Origin: Strobilurus pachycystidiatus | Lineage: Eukaryota > Basidiomycota > Agaricomycetes > Agaricales > Physalacriaceae | Assembly (NCBI GenBank): GCA_019915135.1 | Contig: JAHLMK010000015.1 | Coordinates: 806,001 to 870,000 of the forward strand | Direction of reading: 5' to 3' | Length of the DNA: 64,000 bases | Shown here: positions 31,675 to 42,271 of the stretch, piece by piece | Numbering within the stretch: position 1 is the stretch's first letter | How the letters are laid out: the number at the start of each line of letters is the position of its first letter | Translations under genes and position numbers: made by a program | The notes under the pieces: generated by a model | The model's input: only the letters and a program-made list of their open reading frames with translations | What the model was told of the DNA's origin: nothing | Database searches by the model: none

Positions 31675-32808
31675 CGATTTTGCTCGAGAATAAGTTATGG
31701 GAACCTCTCACGATGATAGGCTTGATGACCGATGTCCAGCAATGTCTGTGACAGCGTGTAGGCTGCCCAGGCGACGAATCCGTTGAGCCCGTAATGAGCG
31801 CCGTCCTGAGGCCATAGTGTGTGCTCGCAATTCTCCCACCGCAGACTCCGTTGAGCCCGTAGTAATGATATCAGCAATATGGCCGCCCAAACCAGCCTGG
31901 CAAGTTCGAATCACGCAGAACCACGGCGTCGCAGTCAACACCGTGACTATACAGATGTGGAAGAAGGGAATACCGCTAGAAGGCGCCGTCCGCCCATGCC
32001 ACACCAACCAATTCGTGCGAAGAGAAGTTCATATCCGTGAGACTGGGTGTGTGGAGTGAAGGCAATAACCGCGGTCACTGCCGCCGTCGTGTCGTTGAGG
32101 AGCTTTGAGCGAGAGTCGCTATAGTCCTTGCAGTGAAGTTAAAGACGGGATGGCTCGGTTTCGTGGGGGTGAACAATGCGTGAGACAATTCCCGAAAACT
32201 TGTGTTCCTTTCAGCATAGACTCTTCAGGTTTCAAGCTTGCGGATAGAAAGCGCCACACCAGGAATCTGTCGAGGAAGGCCGGTCACAATAGTACGCAGC
32301 TCGATGGAAGGTTGGCGTCGTGGCTCATCTTCGACAACACTTGTGGGTGGGATCAATCCTTTCATGAAAGTCAGACTCCGGCATGTATTAGTCAGAGTGG
32401 AAATATACTAGCCGCGCAAATGGTCCTAGATGCGCACCACAGGCAGTATGTAAATCAGCTCAAGTCTCTGAGATAAGGATTGTCATGGCGAGATTGTACT
32501 CAGACTCCAACCTTGGAACCTGCTCGCGATTTTCGGTCGCTTTTGTGCTCTCAGGAAGAGGAGATTGCCTCCACGAACACGCTCCCGTCCGTGCTTCGTC
32601 CAAAGCAGCCCGAGATCGAAAGATCGGCGACAGTACAATATCTGACTATCGCGTTGTTGCAAAGGTCTTGGTTATGCAAAGCCTCCTCGGTCAAAAATCT
32701 GGAAGAGTTACTCATACAATTGCAATCACCATAGTATACACGCACATCTTCGCACACGCATCTAAAACTTCCGTCCTAACCTTTTCTAATCTTTACTCCA
32801 GCTTCGGC
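31675..32808. other. Intergenic stretch, possible short relic
   Basis: A plus-strand frame near 31878-32035 (MAAQTSLASS, then Arg-rich) could be a broken 5' exon. A CCGTTGAGCCCGTA word occurs twice (near 31781 and 31850). No gene can be defined. Confidence 0.3.
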
Positions 32809-34899
32809 TCAAGCCCCATCATCTTCACGATTCCCAGCTGTTTCCAAAGCTCTCTGCGCCTTGATCGCCTTCCACGCCTCTATTTTACCGTGGATGAAGT
32901 TGTTATACCATTGTCTCCCTTGCTCGCCGTTCTCTTTCGCCTTCTTGCGCGCGTCAACCACCTCCGCCTCCCACGTCCCCATGAAGTGCTCATACGCCTC
33001 CTGATATATCGGGTTATCCGCACTCAGTTCAGGATCCGAATCATGGTCCCGATGTGGTGCATCTCCGTACACATCATTGACCGCCATCACCTTCCGGCTC
33101 TTCATCACTGCCTTGCGCGACTTGGTCTTCGCACTCATGACCAAGTAGAAAAGGCTCCCGATCACTTCGACAGCCATCGTCTTGCAGGCCTCGGTATCGC
33201 GGCAAGTGGGTGTCTTCGCCGCAAGACAGCGTTCGACGAATTCGGTGGTATACAAGGCCCCCAAGTTCTTGGCTGTGTATCCGTCGGGACAAAGCTTATT
33301 GAGATCGAGCCCAATATCGACCGGCTCGTCCTGTTTAAGGCCACTCTGGCTTCTGCAGCGCTGCCCAAACTCTGCGGCCAAGAAATCTCGCGTCTGCTCC
33401 GTGTTCCAAGTACGGGGATCGGCGGCGTCGTACGGTGCTGGCCCTTTAGGTTTGGGTGGAACCGTCAAGAAAGGTGCAGCGTACGAAAGTGTGTTAGTAC
33501 TATGTATGCTGTCCTGAATGTGCGGCGAAACGTGGGCAATAATGACTGCACTCGATGGCTGGCGAGACTCGATGTCAAATAGAGGCTGCAGAATTCAGCT
33601 TTAATCAAGGCTACTTGGATGTGGAATGCCATACCTTGAGGAGCATAGTGAGTTTGTTTGACCGCCACGGAATGTGCACGAAGCCATCCTCGGCAGCCAT
33701 TTTGGCTTTAGCGCGGACGCATTCCTTGAGGTTCATGAGGCTTTCGTTGTTTTCCCGTGAGTCTTTCATGCGCTGCTTGTCGTGTCCCTTGGAGTCTTCG
33801 TATCGCTCGCTACCAGCCAGGCTACGAGAACCTTTAGAACGAAATTGTATATGAATGAAACTGAACACACTCGACTAAAATCAATTGTCCTTCTTCGGCG
33901 TAAGGGAGTGTCTTGTTCCTAATCCGTATGGTCAAAACAGCATGGCTTCGGCTACTTGATGCATTCCTGTCAGTAGCCATCACTCGTCGGTGTGAGAGTG
34001 CAGTGGTGATCAGCTCCTGCAGTTCTCCCGAGGTCCGCACGGTCGTAGCCTTCAGCCTTGGTCGGACGTTGCCCACCTGTTCAGAGTTGACCAACCAAAA
34101 ATTTACCCAGGAGAAGACGAACCTTATCTTCCTGGATGGGTACCTCCTCGCCAGACTGGTCGACAAGATCCGTAGAACGCTTGCCAAGAAGCTCAAGGAA
34201 GGTGACACTGAACTCAAAAAGTTCTTCGTTGTCCGGGACGTCAGGCGCAAGGCGCTTGCCGATGGCCCGGGCTGCGTCGAAGAGATCGCGGGAGATGCAC
34301 GATTCTATACCCTCCATGGTAAATGTCTTGCCGCTACTGGTTTGGCCATAAGCGAGGACACATCCGACGCCACCCGAGAGAGCAAGAGCCATAATCTGTA
34401 AATAATTTCAAAAAAAAATCAAACGCTGGACCATAGAGGTTGCATACGTCGTTCGCTACGACGGTCCTCTGATAGACCTCTTCGTTGCTCTGGTCTGGAC
34501 CGAAGGCAAGGTCGGCGCGATATTCCTTGTGTGTCAGGGTGTATCCGGACCACTACACATATGTAAGAAATGGAAGAGTATGAGTATGTATAGTACCTTC
34601 TTGCCCGGAACGTGAGCCACGAAAACACCTGGCTCAGCGCTCTTGGGTGTGATGCCGAGGCAAGTCTCGTGTGTCTTCGGCTCATCCTCGTTCTCCAACG
34701 CCTGAAATTTGGATTCTGCCTCTCCGTCGAGCGGTGGACGCGTCCGGAAGGCGACTACGACGCTCTTGAGTTCACCGTCCTTGACCTGCCCAAGCGGACT
34801 GAGGAAGCCTTTGGCGGGCTGTTGCTTATCAGTCCACTCTCTGAGCAGGCCACGGAACGTGGAGAGGTTTGAAGTGATCTCTAGTGCGGATGCTGCCAT
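32809..34899 (-). CDS. Kinesin motor protein with extra C-terminal domain
   Basis: Several short introns. The start ATG 34899 gives MAASALEITSNLSTF. The motor shows the nucleotide loop AYGQTSSGKTFTMEG, switch I NASSSRSH, and switch II DLAGSERYED, restored by an intron with donor GTGTGT and acceptor CGTAG near 33826-33872. It also shows HIPWRSNKLTMLLK, and ends THVSP-type as HVSPHIQDS and NTLSYA. The motor begins only about 50 residues from the N-terminus. After the motor comes PPKPKGPAPYDAADPRTW and about 190 residues of mainly helical, charged sequence, without a long coiled coil. ATP-driven microtubule motor or depolymerase; the short tail suggests a kinesin-13-like type, but this is uncertain. 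Confidence 0.85.
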
Positions 34900-35473
34900 G
34901 ATGGAAGGTGGATGGGTAGGTAGAGACTGCTCAATTGTTAGACTTACGTCGCGACATCCTTAAATAGGTCGATGTTTCGCGTGTCCCACATGTTCATCAA
35001 AGATGGGCGCCCCGGAACCGGATGAGCTCCTCGAGTCACTAATAGCTATGACTGTTGGCATTTTTCACGTCGTGGGTGAACGTCGCGTGAGTGGAATGAG
35101 TCTGAGGCCTTCTTTCTTGGGCGAACTTGCTGGGTCTGGAAGGGACTGTGTCAGCGTGCCGACGGAGAGATAAGGACGAGAAAATACCGGTGGATGCTCC
35201 GAGTCACCATCTTTCGAGTCAGAGTACTGTATCACCGCACTACGGGTGTCGGTGGGCGAACTTCGTCATGATGGTCTGGTAGAAAAAGGCGGTTGAAATG
35301 CCGGCCCGTCCAACCGCCCAACCTCATTGCCGTAATGCCGATGCTTTGCCCAGTTCAAGCAAGCATCAATACTTAGCAAGTTAGACTCAGATACATACAT
35401 ACAGCTAGCTCATAAATAATAGCAGCTCGAGGTACATACCTATATGTACAGTTTTAGCTGCTAGCCGGAATAT
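34900..35473. other. Spacer between kinesin and deacetylase genes
   Basis: Kinesin promoter region and deacetylase 3' flank. No gene seen. Confidence 0.4.
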
Positions 35474-37715
35474 TCAATCTTCAATGTCCATATCGCTACT
35501 GCTGCCCTCCCGGCTCTTGGAATTATCGGGTTCCGGTTGCGGGGTCAGACGATTCTCGTCTTCCAAGTCCTCCATTTGAGAGAGTACTCGCGCAACGGTT
35601 GTATGACCACTGGGTCCGGCGGCCAAATTCTCCACTCCCATCCTAAACGCGGTCTTCTCACCCAACTCTCGATGTGATGCATGATCCCGCCGTTCGCCCT
35701 CGCCTTCATCGTCGGAGTCAGACAGCTCTCCATCAGTTTGTCGTCTTGAATCCAGCATCGTGCGAGGGCGGCGCACATCAGGAGGTATCAGCTCTTCATC
35801 CACATTGGGGTCGTCCATCTCTTCGTCGATGGGCACGGTCGGTATATCTAGAACTGCTTTCAGCACGCTTTCGAATCAACAATAGCGAGAGTACCTGTCA
35901 TTTGAACACTGGGAGGACCGCCTGCATGTCGCAAATTTTCCATGACTTTCCGCTTCATCAGATCCAGGTATGACCGGGTGTTCTGATCGTCTGTGTTGGA
36001 GGCCTTGACATCCAGTTGGTATTCCGGCCCAAAGTACTCGTAGTATTCGGTTACCGGTATTTCTGGTTTATAATGCTCTGAGCTTTGCAAAGATTTCCAG
36101 GCAAAAAAAGTCACCCTACCTGGTCCAAGTTCCACACCGTTCACTAGGCCAGTTTCGAATGCCCATACACGACTGACATTCCGCATGGTATAGCCGCCAC
36201 CGCCTAGAAGTAACAAAGGCTTATTGAAAGCCTTGACGAATTTGACGCAATTGGCGTGACCTGTTGTCGACTTCTTCAATCGTTGCTGGCAGATAGCAGG
36301 ATGAGCTCGCCGAACGCACCTCTCATAGACAAATTCAGACACCCAATCTTATCGCGCGCAAGGGAGTCCGTGCCGCATTGTAGCACTATAGCGGAAGGAT
36401 CGTACGTATCCATTATCTCCTTGATGACCTACGTTCACCTGGAGTGAGAAAGGTCCGGCGGTGTGAGACGAGAAGAAGACTAACGGGCTCGAAAACGGAT
36501 TTGTAGTTCTCATCCGACATTCCATCTCGGAGAGGAAAATTGACAGAGTGGTATTTGCCTTTCGAAATTCCGATATCCTGCGATGTAAATGTCAACCACC
36601 GAGCCTAGGTATGTCATGACGGATCACATACTCGAAGTTCACCAGTTCCGGGGAAGAACTCTCCATACTTGTGAAAACTACACGTCATGACTCTATCAGT
36701 CGTGTAGAAAGCCTCTTATCAAGAAATGATCATGAGGGGGTAACTGAACGTGTTGTCTGCACGCACCTTCAACACCATCTCCATGGTGAACATCGATGTC
36801 GATGTAGAGGACTCGTTTATGAAATCTATGATACCGATCACATAAATGTATGGAAAGTGCGACTAGTGGACAACCAACCTTAAGAGCTCCAGTATGCCGA
36901 GAACGATATCTACAATGACATGAGACCTGGGACACGGATACGTACGTTAGACCTACCGTTGACGTAGCAGAATCCACTGGCTTCACTCTTCTTAGCGTGA
37001 TGAAGACCACCGGCCCAGTTGATAGCGATGTCACACTTGTTTCGACACAATCTCGCAGCACCCTCTGCACATATACTCATAAACAGCAGACGGATTGGCT
37101 GTTCCGGACGACTTACCCATGGAGCCGCCAGCAGATATGGAGCAGTACTCGGGAAGACCGTCAAAGACTGGACAGTCCTCACCGACGTTGTCTACGTGGG
37201 TGTATGTATTAGGCATGACCACATACCATTGAGCGTTGGTATACTCACACTTCACTTGCTCTTTCGAAAATACGTTCATATTGGTAGGCGTGATGCGGTG
37301 CAAGAATTCGATGTAGTCCTCAGAATGGAACTGCGTCATTTCGCGTTTAGACGCCGGTTTGGCGCGCTATTGAAATCGCTCGTAAACCTGACGTTAGTTC
37401 GAAGCGAACCTGTGAACATACGAAGATTTCCATTTTCTTGTACAAACCATAATTCATGACGAGCGAATGGCACATTCGTATTCTTGTTGGCTTCATACTG
37501 ATGAAATAGTCATCCAGCTATCCCCCTGCTGCAAGAAGCACAACGAACAAGTGGCCCGCACCGTAGTGAAACCCCCCGATGTCATTGTCGTAGAAATAGC
37601 ACTGGGGCAAACGGCATAAATCAGTTCAACCGCCCAGTACTAGGTGTCTGGAAGATGGGGGTACCACGCGCTTCTTTTGGCTTTCGTTCTCCAACGGGGT
37701 GGCCAAGGTAGACAT
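35474..37715 (-). CDS. RPD3: Class I histone deacetylase (Rpd3 type)
   Basis: An intron-rich gene. Exon 1 from ATG 37715 ([17 protein letters not shown]) joins by an intron (GTACCC...CCCAG) to [16 protein letters not shown]. Later exons give [76 protein letters not shown] (zinc ligands and charge relay), [17 protein letters not shown] and [18 protein letters not shown]. These are the class I signatures in order. A C-terminal acidic tail ([10 protein letters not shown], ending SDMDIED) is typical of fungal Rpd3. It removes acetyl groups from histone tails in Sin3/Rpd3 complexes. Note the STB6-like gene 8 kb away; the link is functional in yeast, not positional. Confidence 0.92.
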
Positions 37716-37984
37716 GGCCAAAACGCGGTGATAACTCGCTCGAGAGTCGCGACTGTCGATCGAGAAGGAAGTGGCAAGAGCAGAGTTGTAGAACCCCGGA
37801 CCCCAGTAGCCGATCAACTGATCGTCGCCACGAGTTCTTTGTCAGCAGAACAGCGCCACATTGCCATTGAATTGATTCCAAGGAGAGCGATTTTCAATGA
37901 GAATATAGCCGGGCAAATTTCACACAGGTAATTCAAGATATCGCCTGCGCGTCTCTACTCTTGGGCCAATGTACCCCACCAAGA

Positions 37985-38725
37985 TCAATCACACTCCTCG
38001 TTTATATACCATTGCTGCTCAAGCGAGCTATCCATAGCTTGTACAACGACCTCCAAGATGTTTAGTCAGGGACAGATGGCGTCAAGAGGCTTATTTACCT
38101 GACGTTGGTAGAATTTATCCTGACCCGCTGTCCAAAACCGGTTTTGGTATGGTTGTTGGATCTGTGGGCGTCATGATCAGGGAAGAGGGCGAGAATAGAA
38201 GCGTGGTAGCAAGCCGTACTTGATAGGTATCAGAGTCGACTTGGTTGATCTGCCAACTTGTAGGCCTACGGGACGTGTCGACGGTACCATTTGCCATGAT
38301 CTATGCTCGGATAGTTGATCACTGAATCCCTCGGTGGAACGAGCAGTCAGACTTACGTCTGCAAACCCAAATTCCGAAACAACACTTTGAATGTACCACA
38401 AGCCGTTATTGGCCGGGAAAATCAACCACTGGTCGAAAGTCAGCCGTTCGATCGTCGAAGTCACAAGAAAACACGTACAAGCTGTGAATTATCAGAGCTG
38501 CTGGGAAAATCAGGCAGGATAACTTGGTAGTCGATGGAGTAAGCGCGCGCAGAGGAAAGTGTCTTCGTGTTGACCAGCTTGACCTTGCACGCTGGCCTCA
38601 ACTATGGAAATGTAAATACATCCAACTTGAAGGACTGGAAGAGCGGAAATAGCCTACGTTGTTGAGATCTGTGGCAGCCATGCATAGCGAGACAAGACCA
38701 GAGAGGACAGCGGATTTGAAGAACA
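37985..38725 (-). CDS. Small secreted protein with QxW-like repeats (beta-trefoil/ricin-B-like?)
   Basis: Six short exons from ATG 38725. MFFKSAVLSGLVSLCMAA is a signal peptide. Exon joins in phase give, in order: KLVNTKTLSSARAYSIDYQV, SQLWLIFPANNGLWYIQS, ADIMANGTVDTSRRPTSWQI, YQNRFWTAGQDKFYQRQ, and the end LEQQWYINEECD. The three W motifs (QLWLI, TSWQI, QQWYI) are spaced like the QxW repeats of ricin-B-type lectins, so a beta-trefoil sugar-binding fold is plausible. It is about 155 residues, probably exported. It lies head to head with a similarly built gene at 39599. Confidence 0.6.
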
Positions 38726-39549
38726 TTTCGGCGTGCCAGTGAGTCAAGCAGACCAGGTGCGTGTCCAACAGAAATGGGTCCTGAGGTTAAGAGTCGAATG
38801 AGGTCCTCGGGCGGTCGGACACGGAGGCGAGTGAGGCCCGTTTTTTTTTACCTCAGAGAAGTACTTTGACACCGAGGGCTAGGCAATGAGACGTACTATA
38901 CAGCACATATCAATTATCTTCGAATCGAAGGAGGGTAATTCCGCACGAAGCCTAGAAGCGTAGTCTATCATCTCTACATAGGCTTAGAGCCGGTAGCCTC
39001 GACAGCCCAAGAGCAAGAGAAAGCGTAGATTCAAAGTCGTTTGTGCATTTCCACTGAATCGAGGCCCGAGGGGAGGCTACTTGACCCATGGGGTGATGGC
39101 GGGGGATCCAAAAGCGGCAGGCCGTTTTGGGTGCGATCGGGTCTCTCACGTGGCGTTGCCGAATTCCCCTTCGGACGACCACAGTGCACACACAAATGCC
39201 AGAAGGATTCAAAACGCCGAGGACTCATCTTTTTGCGGATGCATCCAGCCGCTTTTTCTCCTTTGCGCTCGGCTCAATACGGGCTCTTGACGAACGTTCA
39301 TACATTTCCATCAGTATATGCATGGAGCGCCCGACTGACAAGCGACACTAACAGCGTGTACGAGAAGACTTGTCATTACGTACATGGCACTCCATATGGT
39401 GATGCGCGGCAGGAAGACGTCCTCATTCACAGCCGACTGCTTCATTACGCCGAGCTATCTCGTCGACGACGGGAGTCCTTAGTCATCGTGTTTAAGATCC
39501 GCCACTTCCAGCGCTGTCGTCGGACTGATGACGGTCGATTAATGACCAC
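38726..39549. other. Shared divergent intergenic region
   Basis: About 0.85 kb between two head-to-head small secreted protein genes. Open frames such as 39041-39574 have no motifs. Holds both promoters. Confidence 0.4.
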
Positions 39550-39556
39550 TATAAAG
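39550..39556 (+). promoter_or_regulatory. TATA box of the 39599 gene
   Basis: TATAAAG 49 bases upstream of the ATG. Confidence 0.55.
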
Positions 39557-39598
39557 CATCGTTGCTTTTGTTGAAGTCTGCCTGCGACATCGTACACA

Positions 39599-40345
39599 AT
39601 GCTGTTCAAGCTTTTGACTGTTCCCACCCTCTTCGTTGCGTTCGGGTCGCGTGCCTTTTCTGTATATGTGGGGTTTCTTCGCATCGTCAAGAAACCTTGC
39701 TCGAGGTTGATCACGTCTCACAGGCTCATGAGTTCAAGCTCGTCAACAAGGTCTTTGGACCTGCGATGTTGTTTGGTCTGGGAGACCCTATCACTGTCGG
39801 TTTCTATGACGGCGAGGTCGAGTTCACTGAATATGTGTGTCTTAACCCTCGCATGGAACCCCTTCTACTTACCCGACTTCATTTCTAGTGGCGCGCGGAG
39901 AAAGCGGACACCGGTTTCAAGTTGAATTCAAAGCAGTTTTCAGAGAGTTGGGCATCCATCAGTACCATCAGTGTCAATGTATGTTTGGTCAATACCGCGC
40001 GGGTATCACGGTATTCAACGTTTTCTTCAGGAGGAAATCGTAATCGGCTTGCCCAAAGACGATGCGGATACGTTCTTCTTTCAGCCTGCTGAACATGGCG
40101 CGTACTTGGTGATTTTGTTTACGCGCTCTGAAGCATATGACTCTGATTCCTTGCTCAAGATCAAGCTTCCGAACGAGGACCTGGTCTGGGACATTCATCC
40201 TGTCAACGCCTCCGATGGTTGTCTTGATGGCGTGGTATGTCAACGGATTTCTTTCCTTTCTTGAACTCGTCGCTTACTTTGCCAGGTTTGGATGAGTCCC
40301 CAAAATGGGGAGGCGTCTCAGCGCTGGTACATTGAAGAGATTTGA
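39599..40345 (+). CDS. Small secreted protein, second of divergent pair
   Basis: Five exons. MLFKLLTVPTLFVAFGSRAFS is a signal peptide, then introns with donors GTATAT, GTGTGT, GTATGT and GTATGT. Joined pieces give HEFKLVNKVFGPAMLFG, WRAEKADTGFKLNSKQFSES, IVIGLPKDDADTFFFQP, LPNEDLVWDIHPVNA, and the end ASQRWYIEEI. The KLVN start of the mature part and the C-terminal QRWYI echo the gene at 37985-38725 (KLVN, QQWYI), so the two may be distant paralogues with a beta-trefoil-like fold. It is about 165 residues, with no catalytic motif. Exported; a role in sugar or protease binding is only a guess. Confidence 0.6.
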
Positions 40346-40945
40346 GGAATCACGCTTTGTTTACGATCTGTAACAATTACAAGCTGTATCACTCTTTATT
40401 CAAGTCCTTCTTCCAATGCTAACGTCGCCTTTGGTTGCCGTTCACTCGAATGATTCCAAGGATGATGATTCCATTTGCACTTGAATGTAGCGCCCGTCGC
40501 CCGAGCTGCCCTCTGAAACGGCCGTAGTAGCAGGAGCTTCGCCTACAGTACTAGGACCCAGAAGACCTTCTTGAGAACTCTAGAATTTTGTAGCAGAAGC
40601 GATATTTGAGACCGGTTCAGTACCTCCACTATTGAGGCTGTCCCGACGCTTATTTAGGACAGCCTTAGGCAGTGCTCATGAACCAACAATAGTGGCCATC
40701 GACAATGAGACAGAAAGGAAACATTCGACGCGACTTATGACTTTGAGTCTGGGTCTCGAGCCAGGCACCCATACAGGTGCTGCGGGCGCGAGTTGGAAGG
40801 TTATTCACTCGATCATGAGTAAGTGGCGCCGGCATTTACCGCGTCATGTCCTCCTGATTCTTCCATCACCATTCCCCGTTCCCATCATATAATTGCTTCA
40901 TCGTCGTGGTAGTATGACGCGTGGCATCTTCTACCTACTCTTCCC
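40346..40945. other. Intergenic stretch, no gene seen
   Basis: Upstream region of the kinase gene. A short frame at 40632-40892 has no motif. Confidence 0.4.
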
Positions 40946-42271
40946 ATGTCCCAGCTCTGTCTCGACATGAACGCCGAGCCTCTTGCTCCTCAGACTAAAC
41001 GTCCCTCGGCTCTCTTTCGGTCTCCCTCTAATAAGGTCTTTAAACTTCGGGTCAAACTGGTGCTCAAATCCGTCAACGTTCATTTCAACAAACTCAATCC
41101 TACTACGAACACATCTCCCTCCCCTCCCAATTCCCCACCTGTGACATCCCCTCTCTCCTCTCGCACGCCGACTTTTTCTGCAGGCAAAGGCGATATTCTT
41201 GCCGGTAGATATACCCTAGTCCGTGAACTGGGAAAGGGCGGCTTCTCTACTGTCTGGCTTGCGCGCGATGCCAGGTACGTCCTCCTGCCGATCTGTTACG
41301 ACTATTATTGACACTCGGATTGATATATAGCACGTCAACTGAGGTTGCCATAAAGATCCCAACCAGACACACACGGACTCAAGAGCTTCTTAAGCTGCGA
41401 CTGCTGCCTCCCGATGGTCAGCCCAGTCAGCTCACAAAGCTACTGGACCATTTCCCCTACCATCCTCACTCCTCCCTGACGTGCCTGGTGCTCGCCCTAC
41501 ACGGGCCAACCGTGGATGACCTCAAGTCTCACCTCGGTACACGTCGACTTCCCATAGGCGTTGTGAAACGGATGTGCGCCGATGTTTTGACAGCCCTCCA
41601 ATTCATGCATGGAGTTGGCCAGGGAATTGTCCACACCGACATCCAACCGCGTAACATCCTCTTGTCACAATCCGGTGGTTTATCGCTTCCTCAGACTCAG
41701 TGGCGCTTTGTCCTCGCTGACCTAGGACATGGTACGCATCGCTACTATCTGGTGATCCGAATAGTTTAACTTACACGCGTTCTGCGTAGCTGTTCCGCTC
41801 CCTCACACGGCCCCGCCATCGCCTAATATACAACCTCATGCCCTGCGAGCACCAGAGGTCATCCTCGGACGGCCGTGGGATTGCAAGGTTGATATATGGA
41901 ACTTCGGCTGTCTCGTCTACGAGTTTATCGTCGGCGGACCTCTCTTCGATCCATTCTTCACGGGGAAAGGGTACGATGGTATGACGCCCGCTCTGGTGCA
42001 TTTGCTGCAAATTATCGAGCAAATCGGCGAACCACCAGGCTCCATGAAGCCTGCCAAATACTTTGATGAACAAGGCGTTCTTCGATGTCCATTCCCGTTA
42101 CAACGGGCATCACTCACGGCGATCGTAGGCCTGGTCTGGAAGAATCCAGAGGCAGTGAGAGCCTTCGTTGAGTTTCTGCGGAAGATGTTGACAGTGGATC
42201 CTGACACACGCTGGGGGGCGCAACGTCTTCTTTCTCATTCTTGGGTATCGGAAATATGTACAGTAACATGA
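40946..42271 (+). CDS. SRPK-like protein kinase with altered catalytic loop
   Basis: Three exons from ATG 40946. After a Ser/Pro-rich N-terminus (about 80 residues), the kinase domain has the glycine loop LGKGGFSTVW, the VAIK lysine, the catalytic loop HTDIQPRNILL, the Mg loop LADLGH (DLG), the APEVILG motif, and DIWNFGCLVYEF. HTDI and DLG in place of HRDL and DFG, together with the APEVILG context, are SRPK hallmarks. The loop lysine of HTDIKPxN is Gln here, although Asp and Asn are kept. It is only about 410 residues, without a long spacer insert. Mushroom-forming fungi have many such SRPK-like copies, often of unknown target. Activity may be reduced. Confidence 0.8.

Noticed and set aside
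31895..31930. T-loop-like GTTCGAATC suggesting a tRNA
   Set aside because: No acceptor, D or anticodon stem can be formed around it.
32485..33582. 365-codon plus-strand open frame
   Set aside because: Antisense to the kinesin tail exon, which has splice signals and motifs on the minus strand.
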